Assembly: GCA_018725565.1 (NCBI GenBank) | Contig: QLUR01000008.1 | Span: 19,354-83,353, forward strand | Origin: Bacillota bacterium | Lineage (GTDB): Bacteria > Bacillota > Dethiobacteria > Dethiobacterales > Dethiobacteraceae | Length of the DNA stretch: 64,000 nucleotides | Reading direction: 5' to 3' | Part shown: positions 8,056 through 15,747 of the stretch, in pieces | How positions within the stretch are numbered: the first letter of the stretch is position 1 | How the letters are laid out: each line of letters begins with the position of its first letter | Notes under the pieces: model-generated | Told to the model about the DNA's origin: nothing | The model's database searches: none | The model's input: the letters and a program-made list of their open reading frames with translations, nothing else | Translations under genes and position numbers: made by a program

Positions 8056-9257
8056 GCGGGGTGGGAAACTTGCTCGAGCTGGCCTGCAACGGCGGAAAGC
8101 CTGTACGCGAAACTATCCTGCCTTACGGCCGCCAGTGGCTGGACGAGGCTGACATTGACGCGGTAGTCCATGTTTTGCGCTCCGCCTGGCTGACTACCGG
8201 TCCCAAGGTAGAGGAGTTTGAGCGGGAATTTGCCAGGCTGACAGGCGCAGGGCAGGCAGTGGCGCTTAACAGCGGGACGGCGGCCCTGCATGCCGCTGTC
8301 TTTGCCGCCGGGATAGGCCCCGGAGACGAAGTAATCTTGCCGCCGCTTACCTTTGCCGCCAGCGCCAACGCCGTTCTTTACCTGGGTGGGCGCCCGGTGT
8401 TTGCCGATTGTTTGCCGGACACGCTCCTGCTTGACCCGGCTCAGGTGGAAAGGAGCATCACGCCGCGCACGAAAGCAGTGATCGCCGTTGATTACGCCGG
8501 TCAGCCCTGTGATTATGACGCCTTGCAGTTTCTGGCGAACCGGTATGGGGTTAAACTGATTGCCGACGCCTGTCATTCTCTGGGAGGCAGCTATCAGGGG
8601 CGGCAGGTCGGTTCGCTGGCGGAGCTGAACGCTTTCAGCTTCCACCCGGTCAAAACGATTACCACGGGCGAAGGCGGTCTTGTGACCGCCGCTGACGGTG
8701 AGCTGGCCGAAAAAATGCGCGCCTTTCGCAACCACGGGATTACCACGGATTTCCGCCAACGTTCGGAAGCGGGCAGCTGGCTGTACGAAATGGTTACCCT
8801 GGGGTTTAACTACAGACTTTCAGATATAGCCTGTGCCTTGGGTTTAAGCCAGTTGTCCAGACTGCCGGCAATGCTCGCCAGGCGCCGGGAGATTGCGGCA
8901 CTTTACAATGAGGCCTTCTCCGCTAACCCGGCCGTGACCCCGCTGACGCAGCGCCCTGACCGTGAGTCGGGGTGGCACCTCTATGTTGTCCGGCTTAATA
9001 CGGAGAGGTTGCGTGTCCCGCGCTCATTAGTTTTTACCGCTTTGCGCGCGGAAAATATCGGCGTTAATGTTCATTATCTGCCTGTTTACCGGCATCCTTA
9101 CTATCAAAACCTGGGATATAGCAATTCACTTTGCCCGGTCGCCGAGGCGGCATACGAAGAAATGCTTACCCTGCCGCTGTTCCCGGCCATGACCGACCAG
9201 GATGTCAACGATGTGGTAAGGGCGCTGGAGAAAGTATGTGCAGCATACGAAAAATGA
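8052..9257 (+). CDS. pseC: UDP-4-keto-sugar aminotransferase, PseC-like (DegT family)
   Basis: This is a 401-residue PLP-dependent sugar aminotransferase of the DegT/DnrJ/EryC1 family. It is expected to add the 4-amino group to the PseB product. Visible features are VALNSGTAALHAAVFA (cofactor phosphate region), DACHSLGGSY, and the Schiff-base Lys in FSFHPVKTITTGEGG at about residue 200. The TTG start overlaps the pseB stop by 4 bases; GTG 8061 is an alternative, and neither has a strong ribosome site, so coupling to pseB is likely. The pseB-pseC order matches that of many flagellar glycan loci. Confidence 0.9.
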   Translation: MSGVGNLLELACNGGKPVRETILPYGRQWLDEADIDAVVHVLRSAWLTTGPKVEEFEREFARLTGAGQAVALNSGTAALHAAVFAAGIGPGDEVILPPLTFAASANAVLYLGGRPVFADCLPDTLLLDPAQVERSITPRTKAVIAVDYAGQPCDYDALQFLANRYGVKLIADACHSLGGSYQGRQVGSLAELNAFSFHPVKTITTGEGGLVTAADGELAEKMRAFRNHGITTDFRQRSEAGSWLYEMVTLGFNYRLSDIACALGLSQLSRLPAMLARRREIAALYNEAFSANPAVTPLTQRPDRESGWHLYVVRLNTERLRVPRSLVFTALRAENIGVNVHYLPVYRHPYYQNLGYSNSLCPVAEAAYEEMLTLPLFPAMTDQDVNDVVRALEKVCAAYEK

Positions 9258-9266
9258 GGTGCAGTC

Positions 9267-9995
9267 ATGCGTGTTGCGGCAATCATCCAAGCCCGGATGG
9301 GGTCAACCCGCCTGCCGGGAAAAGTGCTGGAGCAGATAGAGGGACAAACGATGCTGGCATGCGTTGTCCGCAGGGCCGGCCGCGCTTCCCTGGTAACTGA
9401 GCTGGTTGTAGCTACCACGGAAGCCACAGCAGACCTGGCTATTGCGGACGAGTGCCGCCGGCTGGGTGTGCCTTTTTTTTGCGGCGCCGAGCATGATGTT
9501 CTGGACCGCTATTATCAAGCGGCCAGTGGCAGACAGGCAGACGTTGTCGTCCGGATTACCTCCGACTGCCCGTTTATTGATCCACAGCTGATAGACCGCG
9601 TAATCGCGGAGTTTCAGCGCCACAATGGTCTGGATTACGTCAGCAACACCCTGCCCCCCAGGACTTTCCCCCGCGGCCTGGATGTGGAGGTGGTGTACTT
9701 TGCCGCCCTGGAGCGGGCCTGGCTGGAGGATGATAATCCGGCGTGGCGTGAGCATGTAACCCCTTTTATCTACCGTAACCCGGAGAAATTCAGGCTTTAT
9801 TCTGTAACAAGCGAGACTGACTATTCAGATTTGCGCCTGACGGTCGATACTAATGAAGATATGGCACTGGCGCGCAGGGTTTACGGCTATTTCGGCCATG
9901 ACCGCTTTTCCTGGCGGGAGATTATTAAGGCGCTGGACAGGCATCCGCAGTGGCTGGAAATTAACAGACACATCGCGCAGAAAAAGGACCCCTGA
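9267..9995 (+). CDS. spsF: SpsF-type nucleotidyltransferase (CMP-sugar synthase-like)
   Basis: This 242-residue protein belongs to the cytidylyltransferase family of CMP-nonulosonate synthases. The N-terminus IIQARMGSTRLPGK is the SpsF variant of the nucleotide-binding loop, and RITSDCPFIDP matches the acidic metal site. By position it should activate the nonulosonic acid as its CMP form, the step PseF performs elsewhere. SpsF itself is known from the spore coat polysaccharide operon of Bacillus, where it also sits with PseC-, PseH- and PseI-like genes. The start ATG 9267 follows a GAGGTG site, 10 bases after pseC. Confidence 0.85.
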   Translation: MRVAAIIQARMGSTRLPGKVLEQIEGQTMLACVVRRAGRASLVTELVVATTEATADLAIADECRRLGVPFFCGAEHDVLDRYYQAASGRQADVVVRITSDCPFIDPQLIDRVIAEFQRHNGLDYVSNTLPPRTFPRGLDVEVVYFAALERAWLEDDNPAWREHVTPFIYRNPEKFRLYSVTSETDYSDLRLTVDTNEDMALARRVYGYFGHDRFSWREIIKALDRHPQWLEINRHIAQKKDP

Positions 9996-10049
9996 AAAAA
10001 GCAGAGCAGGCAAGAGGATGAACTGTGCTACGATTAGGAGGATAGATAC

Positions 10050-10937
10050 TTGTTTGAAAAAGTCGAAAAAAATCGATTTGGCTATTATAACTTAAAGGAG
10101 ATTCCCAGTCGGGAAGAATTGCAGCAATATTATGCCGGTAAGTACTACCAAGAGGACAAGGGCGGTTATCAGAAAATTTACAGTGACGAGGAAATCAGGC
10201 ATATTTTAAACAAAATAGAACAAAAATACCTTCTATTGATACAGCACCTGCAGCTTGCCGGAAAGGACAAGTGGAAGCTGTTGAATGTCGGCTGTGGTGA
10301 AGGGTGGGCGGTAAACTATTTTTTACATAAAGGATGGCATGTCCTGGGATTGGACTATAGCGTATACGGATGTCAAAGACAAAATCCCGACTGTGCAGTT
10401 TATTTAAAGCCGGGAGAAATAGAAGAAAACCTGGAGCTATTAGGTAAAGAAAATGAGACGTTTGATGTAATCTGGCTGGACAACGTCCTGGAACACGTCG
10501 TTGACCCGTTTAGTTTACTTGAGCAGTGTAAGAGGGTATGTGTTCCAGGTGGCATTCTTATTGTAGAAGTTCCAAATGATTTTTCGTTATTGCAGCAGTA
10601 CCTCTACACACAAGGGCAGATTAACAATCCGTTTTGGGTTGCGGCTCCTGATCACATATCGTATTTTAACCAAGAAGGCTTGACCAAACTTTGTCAGGAA
10701 GCCGGCTGGCACCATCTTGACTCCATAGCTGATTTCCCAATAGACTGGAATCTTTTTAACAGCAACACTAATTACATTGCGGATAAGTCCAAAGGAAAAT
10801 CGTGCCATCATGCCAGAGTGAATCTCGAAAATTACCTGTTTTCGCTGTCTGTTGAAAAAACCAATAACTTGTATCGGTGTCTTGCTGAACTGGGTCTCGG
10901 CCGACAGATTATCAGCCTTTTTGGCAGAAAGCAGTAA
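10050..10937 (+). CDS. Class I SAM-dependent methyltransferase
   Basis: This 295-residue protein has a methyltransferase core at about residues 70-170: motif I is LLNVGCGEGWAVNYF, the acidic end of strand 2 is in GLDYS, IWLDNVLEHVVDP is the typical Methyltransf_23/11 motif IV, and GGILIVEVPND follows. The N-terminus (FGYYNLKEIPSREELQQYY) is of the type seen in sugar methyltransferases that pair with a zinc finger, but no cysteine cluster is present. TTG 10050 lies nine bases after TAGGAGG. The DNA is richer in A+T than pseB or pseC, as is usual for variable tailoring genes. The substrate is probably the flagellar sugar or its precursor. Confidence 0.8.
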   Translation: MFEKVEKNRFGYYNLKEIPSREELQQYYAGKYYQEDKGGYQKIYSDEEIRHILNKIEQKYLLLIQHLQLAGKDKWKLLNVGCGEGWAVNYFLHKGWHVLGLDYSVYGCQRQNPDCAVYLKPGEIEENLELLGKENETFDVIWLDNVLEHVVDPFSLLEQCKRVCVPGGILIVEVPNDFSLLQQYLYTQGQINNPFWVAAPDHISYFNQEGLTKLCQEAGWHHLDSIADFPIDWNLFNSNTNYIADKSKGKSCHHARVNLENYLFSLSVEKTNNLYRCLAELGLGRQIISLFGRKQ

Positions 10938-10981
10938 TTGTGGCTAAAAGCAGGCGCTAAACATTTTATGGGGGAATAAGC

Positions 10982-11563
10982 GTGAATTATTTATGCCTTA
11001 AGGAAAAGGTTTATAAAGACGGGGAGTACTTTCTTGTTACCATCCGGAAGGCAGATATGTTGCTCATAAAAAAATGGCGGAATGAACAGATAGAAGTTTT
11101 GCGCCAGAAGTCATTATTAACAGATGAAGACCAAAATAGATACTACGACCAGGTTATTTCGCCTTCAATAATTTCCGCTGCGCCTGAGATCGTCTTATTT
11201 AGTTGCTTGTTAATGGACAATTGTATAGGTTACGGGGGGCTGACAAATATTGATTGGATTGCTAAAAGGGCCGAGGTTACTTTTTTACTCGACAGTGAAC
11301 TACCCAAGGACCACAGGCAGTATCAATATTATTTCGACAGGTTTTTAAAGCTTTTGAAAAAGATTGCTTTCAACGACCTGAAGCTGCATCGATTATTTAC
11401 GGAAACCTATGATTTACGGCCCTACCATATCTTTGTTCTGGAAAATAACGGCTTTAAATTCGAGGGGCGCATGAGGCAACATATTTATTTGGAAAAAGAA
11501 GGCCGGTATATTGACTCCCTGATACATGGCTGTTTGGAGAATAACGCAGATGCTGGAGAATAA
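10982..11563 (+). CDS. pseH: GNAT N-acetyltransferase, PseH-like
   Basis: This is a 193-residue GNAT-fold acyltransferase. The core is GYGGLTNIDW, then AEVTFLLD, then LKLHRLFTETYDLRPYHIFV and ENNGFKFEGRMRQH, which is the usual order in sugar 4-amino acetyltransferases such as PseH and SpsD. By position it would N-acylate the amino sugar made by PseC. The GTG start 10982 follows a weak GGGGGAA site; the assignment rests on fold and neighbours, and the acyl donor is not certain. It overlaps the start of the next gene by 14 bases. Confidence 0.78.
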   Translation: MNYLCLKEKVYKDGEYFLVTIRKADMLLIKKWRNEQIEVLRQKSLLTDEDQNRYYDQVISPSIISAAPEIVLFSCLLMDNCIGYGGLTNIDWIAKRAEVTFLLDSELPKDHRQYQYYFDRFLKLLKKIAFNDLKLHRLFTETYDLRPYHIFVLENNGFKFEGRMRQHIYLEKEGRYIDSLIHGCLENNADAGE

Positions 11564-13457
11564 AAAAGTTTTTGTAAGCGGAGGGGCTGGTGTAATAGGC
11601 ACTGTGCTGGTGAATAAACTTCATCAGATGGGCGCCCGCGTCTTCGCAGGAGATCTTAAGTCCCGTCCTGCGGCTTGGCCGCCGGAAATAATGTTTAGAC
11701 AGGGAGATCTTAATTTTATAACAAAACAGGAACTGGAGCGCTTTGCTCCGGAATATTTTTTCCATTTGGCGGCTGCTTTTGAAAGGACTACCGAAACTTT
11801 TGGCTTCTGGGAAGAGGCTTACCGCCACAACGTAAGGTTAAGCCATCACTTGATGACCTGCCTTAAAGATAGCAGAGTCTTAAAAAAAATAGTCTTTGCT
11901 TCAAGTTACCTTATTTATAATCAGGAATTGTACAGCTATGCCGAGCCGGCTAAAAAAGCCAGACGCCTGAAAGAGACTGACCCTATATATCCACGCAATT
12001 TGGTTGGGGCTGCCAAGCTCTTGCATGAAGCAGAGCTACATTTTTTGAATAGTTTCAGGGACACAGGTTTTGAAACCGTTAGTGCCCGAATTTTCCGCGG
12101 CTACGGAAAGAATTCCAGGGATGTTATCTCGCGTTGGATCAGGTCTTTGTTAAAGGGGGAAGCCTTAACCGTATATAACAAAGAAGGGATGTTTGACTAT
12201 ATTTACGCCGAAGATACGGCCGAAGGGTTAATCAGACTGTGTACAAGTCCCGCCGCAGGTGTCGTTAATCTTGGCAACGACAATGCCCGTACTGTGGCCG
12301 AAGTTTTGGAAATTTTGCGGCGGTATTTTCCCGACATGAAAACAGAGGTAAGGGATTCCGATCTTCCGTTTGAAGCTTCCCAGGCCAATATGGATTATTT
12401 CTGCCAACTAACGGGCTGGAAGCCTGATAAGCAACTGGAAGACGCTGTTCCGGAGGTCATAGAGCATGAGAGCAAGCGGCGTGAAAGCGAAGAACTGGGT
12501 AAGGCTGACATTAATATATTAGTCACTAGTGTTTCCTCGAAGGTGCCCTTGCTTAAAGCCTTAAGAAGCGCCAGCCTGAAACTGGGCAACAGGGGTAAGA
12601 TTTTCGGGGCTGATATCGATGCCGGTTGCATCGCCAGGTACTTCTGCGATGGCTTTTGGCAGATGCCACGGCTCTTTGATTTAAAAATTGAAGAACTTAT
12701 AGCCTACTGCACCGCAAAAAATATTTCTTGTATTATTCCAACAAGAGACGGCGAGCTGCGCTACTTTGCCGAACACAGGGATAAACTGCTGTTAAAGGGT
12801 ATCCGGGTGATGACCTCCGGTAAAGATGGGGTTGAGATCTGTCTCGACAAGCTGAAGTTTGCCGGAGAATTGCAGGTCAGAGGTTACCCGGTGATTACAA
12901 CAGAATTGGATATAGAAAAGCTGGCGGATGGCACGAATTATGTTGTTAAAGAAAGGCATGGTGCCGGTTCACAAAGTCTGGGGTTGAACCTGACTAAGCA
13001 GGAAGCCTTAAATCATGCTGCCGGCCTAAAAGAACCGATTTTTCAGCCCTTTATAACCGGCCGGGAAGTTTCGGTGGATTTATATGTGGATCAAAGAGGG
13101 AAAACGAAAGGAAGCGTGGTCCGGGCCAGGAAACTGGTGGTAAATGGTGAATCCCAGATTTCTGTTACGGAAAGAAATGAGCGTTTGGAGCAACTTTGCG
13201 CCGACATCTCCGAAAAGTTGGGCTTGTATGCCCATGTGGTTTGGCAAGTTATAATCGATCAGGCAGGAAAGTTCCATATCGTGGAGTGTAACAGCAGGTT
13301 TGGGGGGGCTTCGACTTTAAGCCTTGCCAGTGGGCTGGATAGTTTTTACTGGTTTCTGCTGGAGGCGACTGGTAATGACCTGACCGCATATCCCATGTTA
13401 CCCCCCGCGACAGGAAGAACTCTGGTGCGTTACGCGGAGGATTTAATCATACCGTGA
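11550..13457 (+). CDS. Fused NAD-dependent epimerase and ATP-grasp protein
   Basis: This 635-residue protein has two domains. Residues about 1-315 are an extended short-chain dehydrogenase/epimerase: VFVSGGAGVIGTVLVNKL binds NAD, FASSYLIYNQ supplies the Ser region and RNLVGAAK holds the place of YxxxK, but with no Tyr. Residues about 325-635 form an ATP-grasp ligase of carbamoyl-phosphate-synthase type: preATP part NILVTSVSSK, nucleotide-binding Lys in YVVKERHGAGS, and metal loop FHIVECNSRFGGASTLS. ATG 11550 is preferred because TTTGGAG precedes it. In other glycan loci these domains are usually separate genes. It probably builds and ligates an acyl or amino-acyl group onto the sugar; this is inference. 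Confidence 0.82.
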   Translation: MLENKKVFVSGGAGVIGTVLVNKLHQMGARVFAGDLKSRPAAWPPEIMFRQGDLNFITKQELERFAPEYFFHLAAAFERTTETFGFWEEAYRHNVRLSHHLMTCLKDSRVLKKIVFASSYLIYNQELYSYAEPAKKARRLKETDPIYPRNLVGAAKLLHEAELHFLNSFRDTGFETVSARIFRGYGKNSRDVISRWIRSLLKGEALTVYNKEGMFDYIYAEDTAEGLIRLCTSPAAGVVNLGNDNARTVAEVLEILRRYFPDMKTEVRDSDLPFEASQANMDYFCQLTGWKPDKQLEDAVPEVIEHESKRRESEELGKADINILVTSVSSKVPLLKALRSASLKLGNRGKIFGADIDAGCIARYFCDGFWQMPRLFDLKIEELIAYCTAKNISCIIPTRDGELRYFAEHRDKLLLKGIRVMTSGKDGVEICLDKLKFAGELQVRGYPVITTELDIEKLADGTNYVVKERHGAGSQSLGLNLTKQEALNHAAGLKEPIFQPFITGREVSVDLYVDQRGKTKGSVVRARKLVVNGESQISVTERNERLEQLCADISEKLGLYAHVVWQVIIDQAGKFHIVECNSRFGGASTLSLASGLDSFYWFLLEATGNDLTAYPMLPPATGRTLVRYAEDLIIP

Positions 13458-14128
13458 TTGCTGTTTTTGATTTAGATGATACCCTTTATGAAGAACTGAC
13501 CTTTGTCAGGAGCGGGTTTAAGGCTGTTGCCGGGTATATCAGTGACAGGTATAATATTTCTGCCGGACACACCCTGTCATATATGATGCAAAGGCTGGAA
13601 AAGGGCCGGGAACAGATATTTGACGATATGCTGACAGAGTTTGGTCTGTTAAGCAAAACCAATGTCAGGAAATGTGTGTCTCTCTATCGAGGTCACAAAC
13701 CTGATATTTCCCTTTATCGCGAGGCGGCTGATTGCCTGGACAGGCTTGCCTGTGTTCCGGTTTACATTGTAACCGATGGCCATAAAATCGTACAAAAGAA
13801 TAAACTGTTGGCATTAGGGCTGTACGAACGTGTTAAGTTTTGTTTCGTCACATACCAATACGGCATCAAATATTCCAAGCCGTCGCCTTACTGTTTTCAT
13901 AAAATCTGCGCCAAAGAAAAAACGACTCCTGATAAGGTGGTCTATGTTGGGGACAACCCCCGTAAAGATTTTGTCGGTATTAAACCGTATGGCTTTAAAA
14001 CTATACGTGTTTTAACCGGACAGTACAGGGAAGTGCAGATGGGCAAAGAGTATGAGGCGCATTTAAAGGTAAGTTCGCTTGCGGAGGTTAATCTGGAACT
14101 GCTGAGGCAATTTACCGGGGAACATTGA
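13454..14128 (+). CDS. HAD-family hydrolase
   Basis: This is a 224-residue haloacid dehalogenase-type phosphatase. Motif I is FDLDDTLY (nucleophile Asp 6), motif II is the Thr of IVTDGHK, motif III is Lys in YSKPSPYCF, and motif IV is VYVGDNPRKDF. A helical cap lies between about residues 18 and 85. The GTG start overlaps the stop of the epimerase/ATP-grasp gene by 4 bases, so the two are translationally coupled. ATP-grasp and HAD pairs recur in surface polysaccharide loci. Dephosphorylation of the ATP-grasp substrate or of a sugar phosphate is plausible but not shown. Confidence 0.83.
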   Translation: MIAVFDLDDTLYEELTFVRSGFKAVAGYISDRYNISAGHTLSYMMQRLEKGREQIFDDMLTEFGLLSKTNVRKCVSLYRGHKPDISLYREAADCLDRLACVPVYIVTDGHKIVQKNKLLALGLYERVKFCFVTYQYGIKYSKPSPYCFHKICAKEKTTPDKVVYVGDNPRKDFVGIKPYGFKTIRVLTGQYREVQMGKEYEAHLKVSSLAEVNLELLRQFTGEH

Positions 14129-14176
14129 ACGGATAAAAGTACAAAGGCCATAAGGAAAGCAGAGGCGAAAACCCAA

Positions 14177-15217
14177 GTGTTTAAAATCAATAACCGGTTG
14201 ATAGGGGAAGCTCAGCCTGTCTATATTGTAGCGGAAATGTCAGCCAACCATCGTCAGGAATTCGCCGAAGCTGTCAGGTTGGTCGAGGCGGCGAAGGAGG
14301 CCGGCGCGGATGCGGTGAAGGTGCAGACTTATACCGCAGACACGCTGACCATTAAATCGGAACAAGAATACTTTCGTATCGAACGTGGGCTGTGGGCCGG
14401 CAAAACGCTTTATGACCTGTACAGCGAGGCCTATATGCCCTGGGAGTGGCTGCCGGAATTAAAGAAACTGGCGGGCGATTTGGGACTTGATTTTTTTTCT
14501 ACGGCTTTTGACCCGTCTGCTGTTGATTTTTTGGAACAGCACGGGGTTCCGGCTCACAAGGTGGCTTCTTTTGAGATTACGGACCTGCCGCTGATCAGCT
14601 ATATGGCAAAGACAGGAAAGCCGCTGTTTATCTCCACGGGTATGGCGAGCCTGTCCGAGATTGACCAGGCCGTCTGCGCGGCCCGTGCCGGAGGGGCCAC
14701 GGAGATTGCGCTGCTCAAGTGTACCAGTGCTTACCCTGCGCCTGCCGAGGAGATGAACCTGCGGACAATTCCGAACATGGCCGCTGCTTTTGACGTGCCG
14801 GCGGGGCTTTCCGACCATACTGCCGGCATCGCCGTACCTGTGGCGGCGGTGGCTCTGGGCGCCTGTATCGTGGAGAAGCATTTCACGCTGTCGCGCAGTT
14901 TAGGCGGCCCGGACGCCGCTTTCTCTCTGGAGCCGGCGGAGTTCCGGGAGATGGCGGAGGCTATCCGGACTACGGAGAAAGCGCTGGGAAAAGTCTGCTA
15001 CGCCTCCGGGAAGCAGGAGGCGGCCAGCCGGGCCTTTCGCCGTTCCCTGTTTGTGGTCAGGGATATGGAGCGGGGCGAGGCGTTTACACTGGAGAACGTG
15101 CGTTCTATACGTCCGGCTGCCGGCCTGTCGCCGGCATTGCTGGAAACAGTGCTTGGCCGGCGCGCCGCCTGTGCCGTCAAGCGCGGGACGCCGCTGGGCT
15201 GGGATTTGCTTTTTTAA
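14177..15217 (+). CDS. pseI: Pseudaminic acid synthase (NeuB family)
   Basis: This 346-residue enzyme condenses phosphoenolpyruvate with a 6-carbon amino sugar to give a nonulosonic acid. A TIM barrel fills residues 1 to about 280 (VAEMSANH, DAVKVQTYTADTL, KVASFEITDLPL, LKCTSAYPAP, GLSDHTAGIAVP, VEKHFTL), and a C-terminal SAF/antifreeze-like domain carries FRRSLFVVRDMERGE. The FEITDLPL and LSRSLGGPDAAFSL motifs look more like PseI than NeuB or LegI. The GTG start has a modest AGAGGCG site. No PseG hydrolase is found beside it. Confidence 0.9.
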   Translation: MFKINNRLIGEAQPVYIVAEMSANHRQEFAEAVRLVEAAKEAGADAVKVQTYTADTLTIKSEQEYFRIERGLWAGKTLYDLYSEAYMPWEWLPELKKLAGDLGLDFFSTAFDPSAVDFLEQHGVPAHKVASFEITDLPLISYMAKTGKPLFISTGMASLSEIDQAVCAARAGGATEIALLKCTSAYPAPAEEMNLRTIPNMAAAFDVPAGLSDHTAGIAVPVAAVALGACIVEKHFTLSRSLGGPDAAFSLEPAEFREMAEAIRTTEKALGKVCYASGKQEAASRAFRRSLFVVRDMERGEAFTLENVRSIRPAAGLSPALLETVLGRRAACAVKRGTPLGWDLLF

Positions 15218-15309
15218 AACACTTAAAGTGGGAATAAGGTTCATGGCAGGTGATTAAAAAAAGGGTTTTTGCAGTGGAAGCACAAATTCTTGCGGGGTGA
15301 ATTGACACG

Positions 15310-15720
15310 ATGGACAGAGGACAACTAGTAAGGGAAACACTGGAGACGGCAGCGGATTACAGCGGCAAGGCGGCGGAATTTATCGCGGCTATGGCCGCGA
15401 AAATTCAGGGCGGCGGCAGAGTTGAGCCTTCCGGGTGGGAAGATATGATTAAAGGACTGGAATGGCTGGCAGAGGTATGCAGCGCTTTGGCGGGCGAACC
15501 CTCTTTAGGGCCGGCTGCGGCTGCCAAACTGAGCGGATTTGTTGCCGAGCTGCCGCCCATTTTGCAGGAACTTTCCCAGGCGATGGAAAAAAGAGACGTC
15601 GTCTCTTTGGGCGATTTTTTGGAGTACGAACTGGCCGAAAAGATTGCAGAACTGCATGAGACATTATTTTCTTGTGTTTGGCAGGAGAGCGGGGGCTTGA
15701 CCGATACCGGTGCAAATTGA
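15310..15720 (+). CDS. Hypothetical protein upstream of Maf
   Basis: This small, mostly helical, acidic protein of 136 residues was not recognised. It starts at ATG 15310 behind GCGGGGTGA. No membrane segment or signal peptide is visible; the helices are amphipathic and rich in Ala, Glu and Leu, which could mean a chaperone-like or adaptor protein. It lies between pseI and the Maf glycosyltransferase with a gap of only 27 bases to the latter, so it is likely co-transcribed and may assist flagellin glycosylation. No known motif supports this. Confidence 0.7.
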   Translation: MDRGQLVRETLETAADYSGKAAEFIAAMAAKIQGGGRVEPSGWEDMIKGLEWLAEVCSALAGEPSLGPAAAAKLSGFVAELPPILQELSQAMEKRDVVSLGDFLEYELAEKIAELHETLFSCVWQESGGLTDTGAN

Positions 15721-15747
15721 CCGCACAAAGCGGGAGGGGCACAGCTG

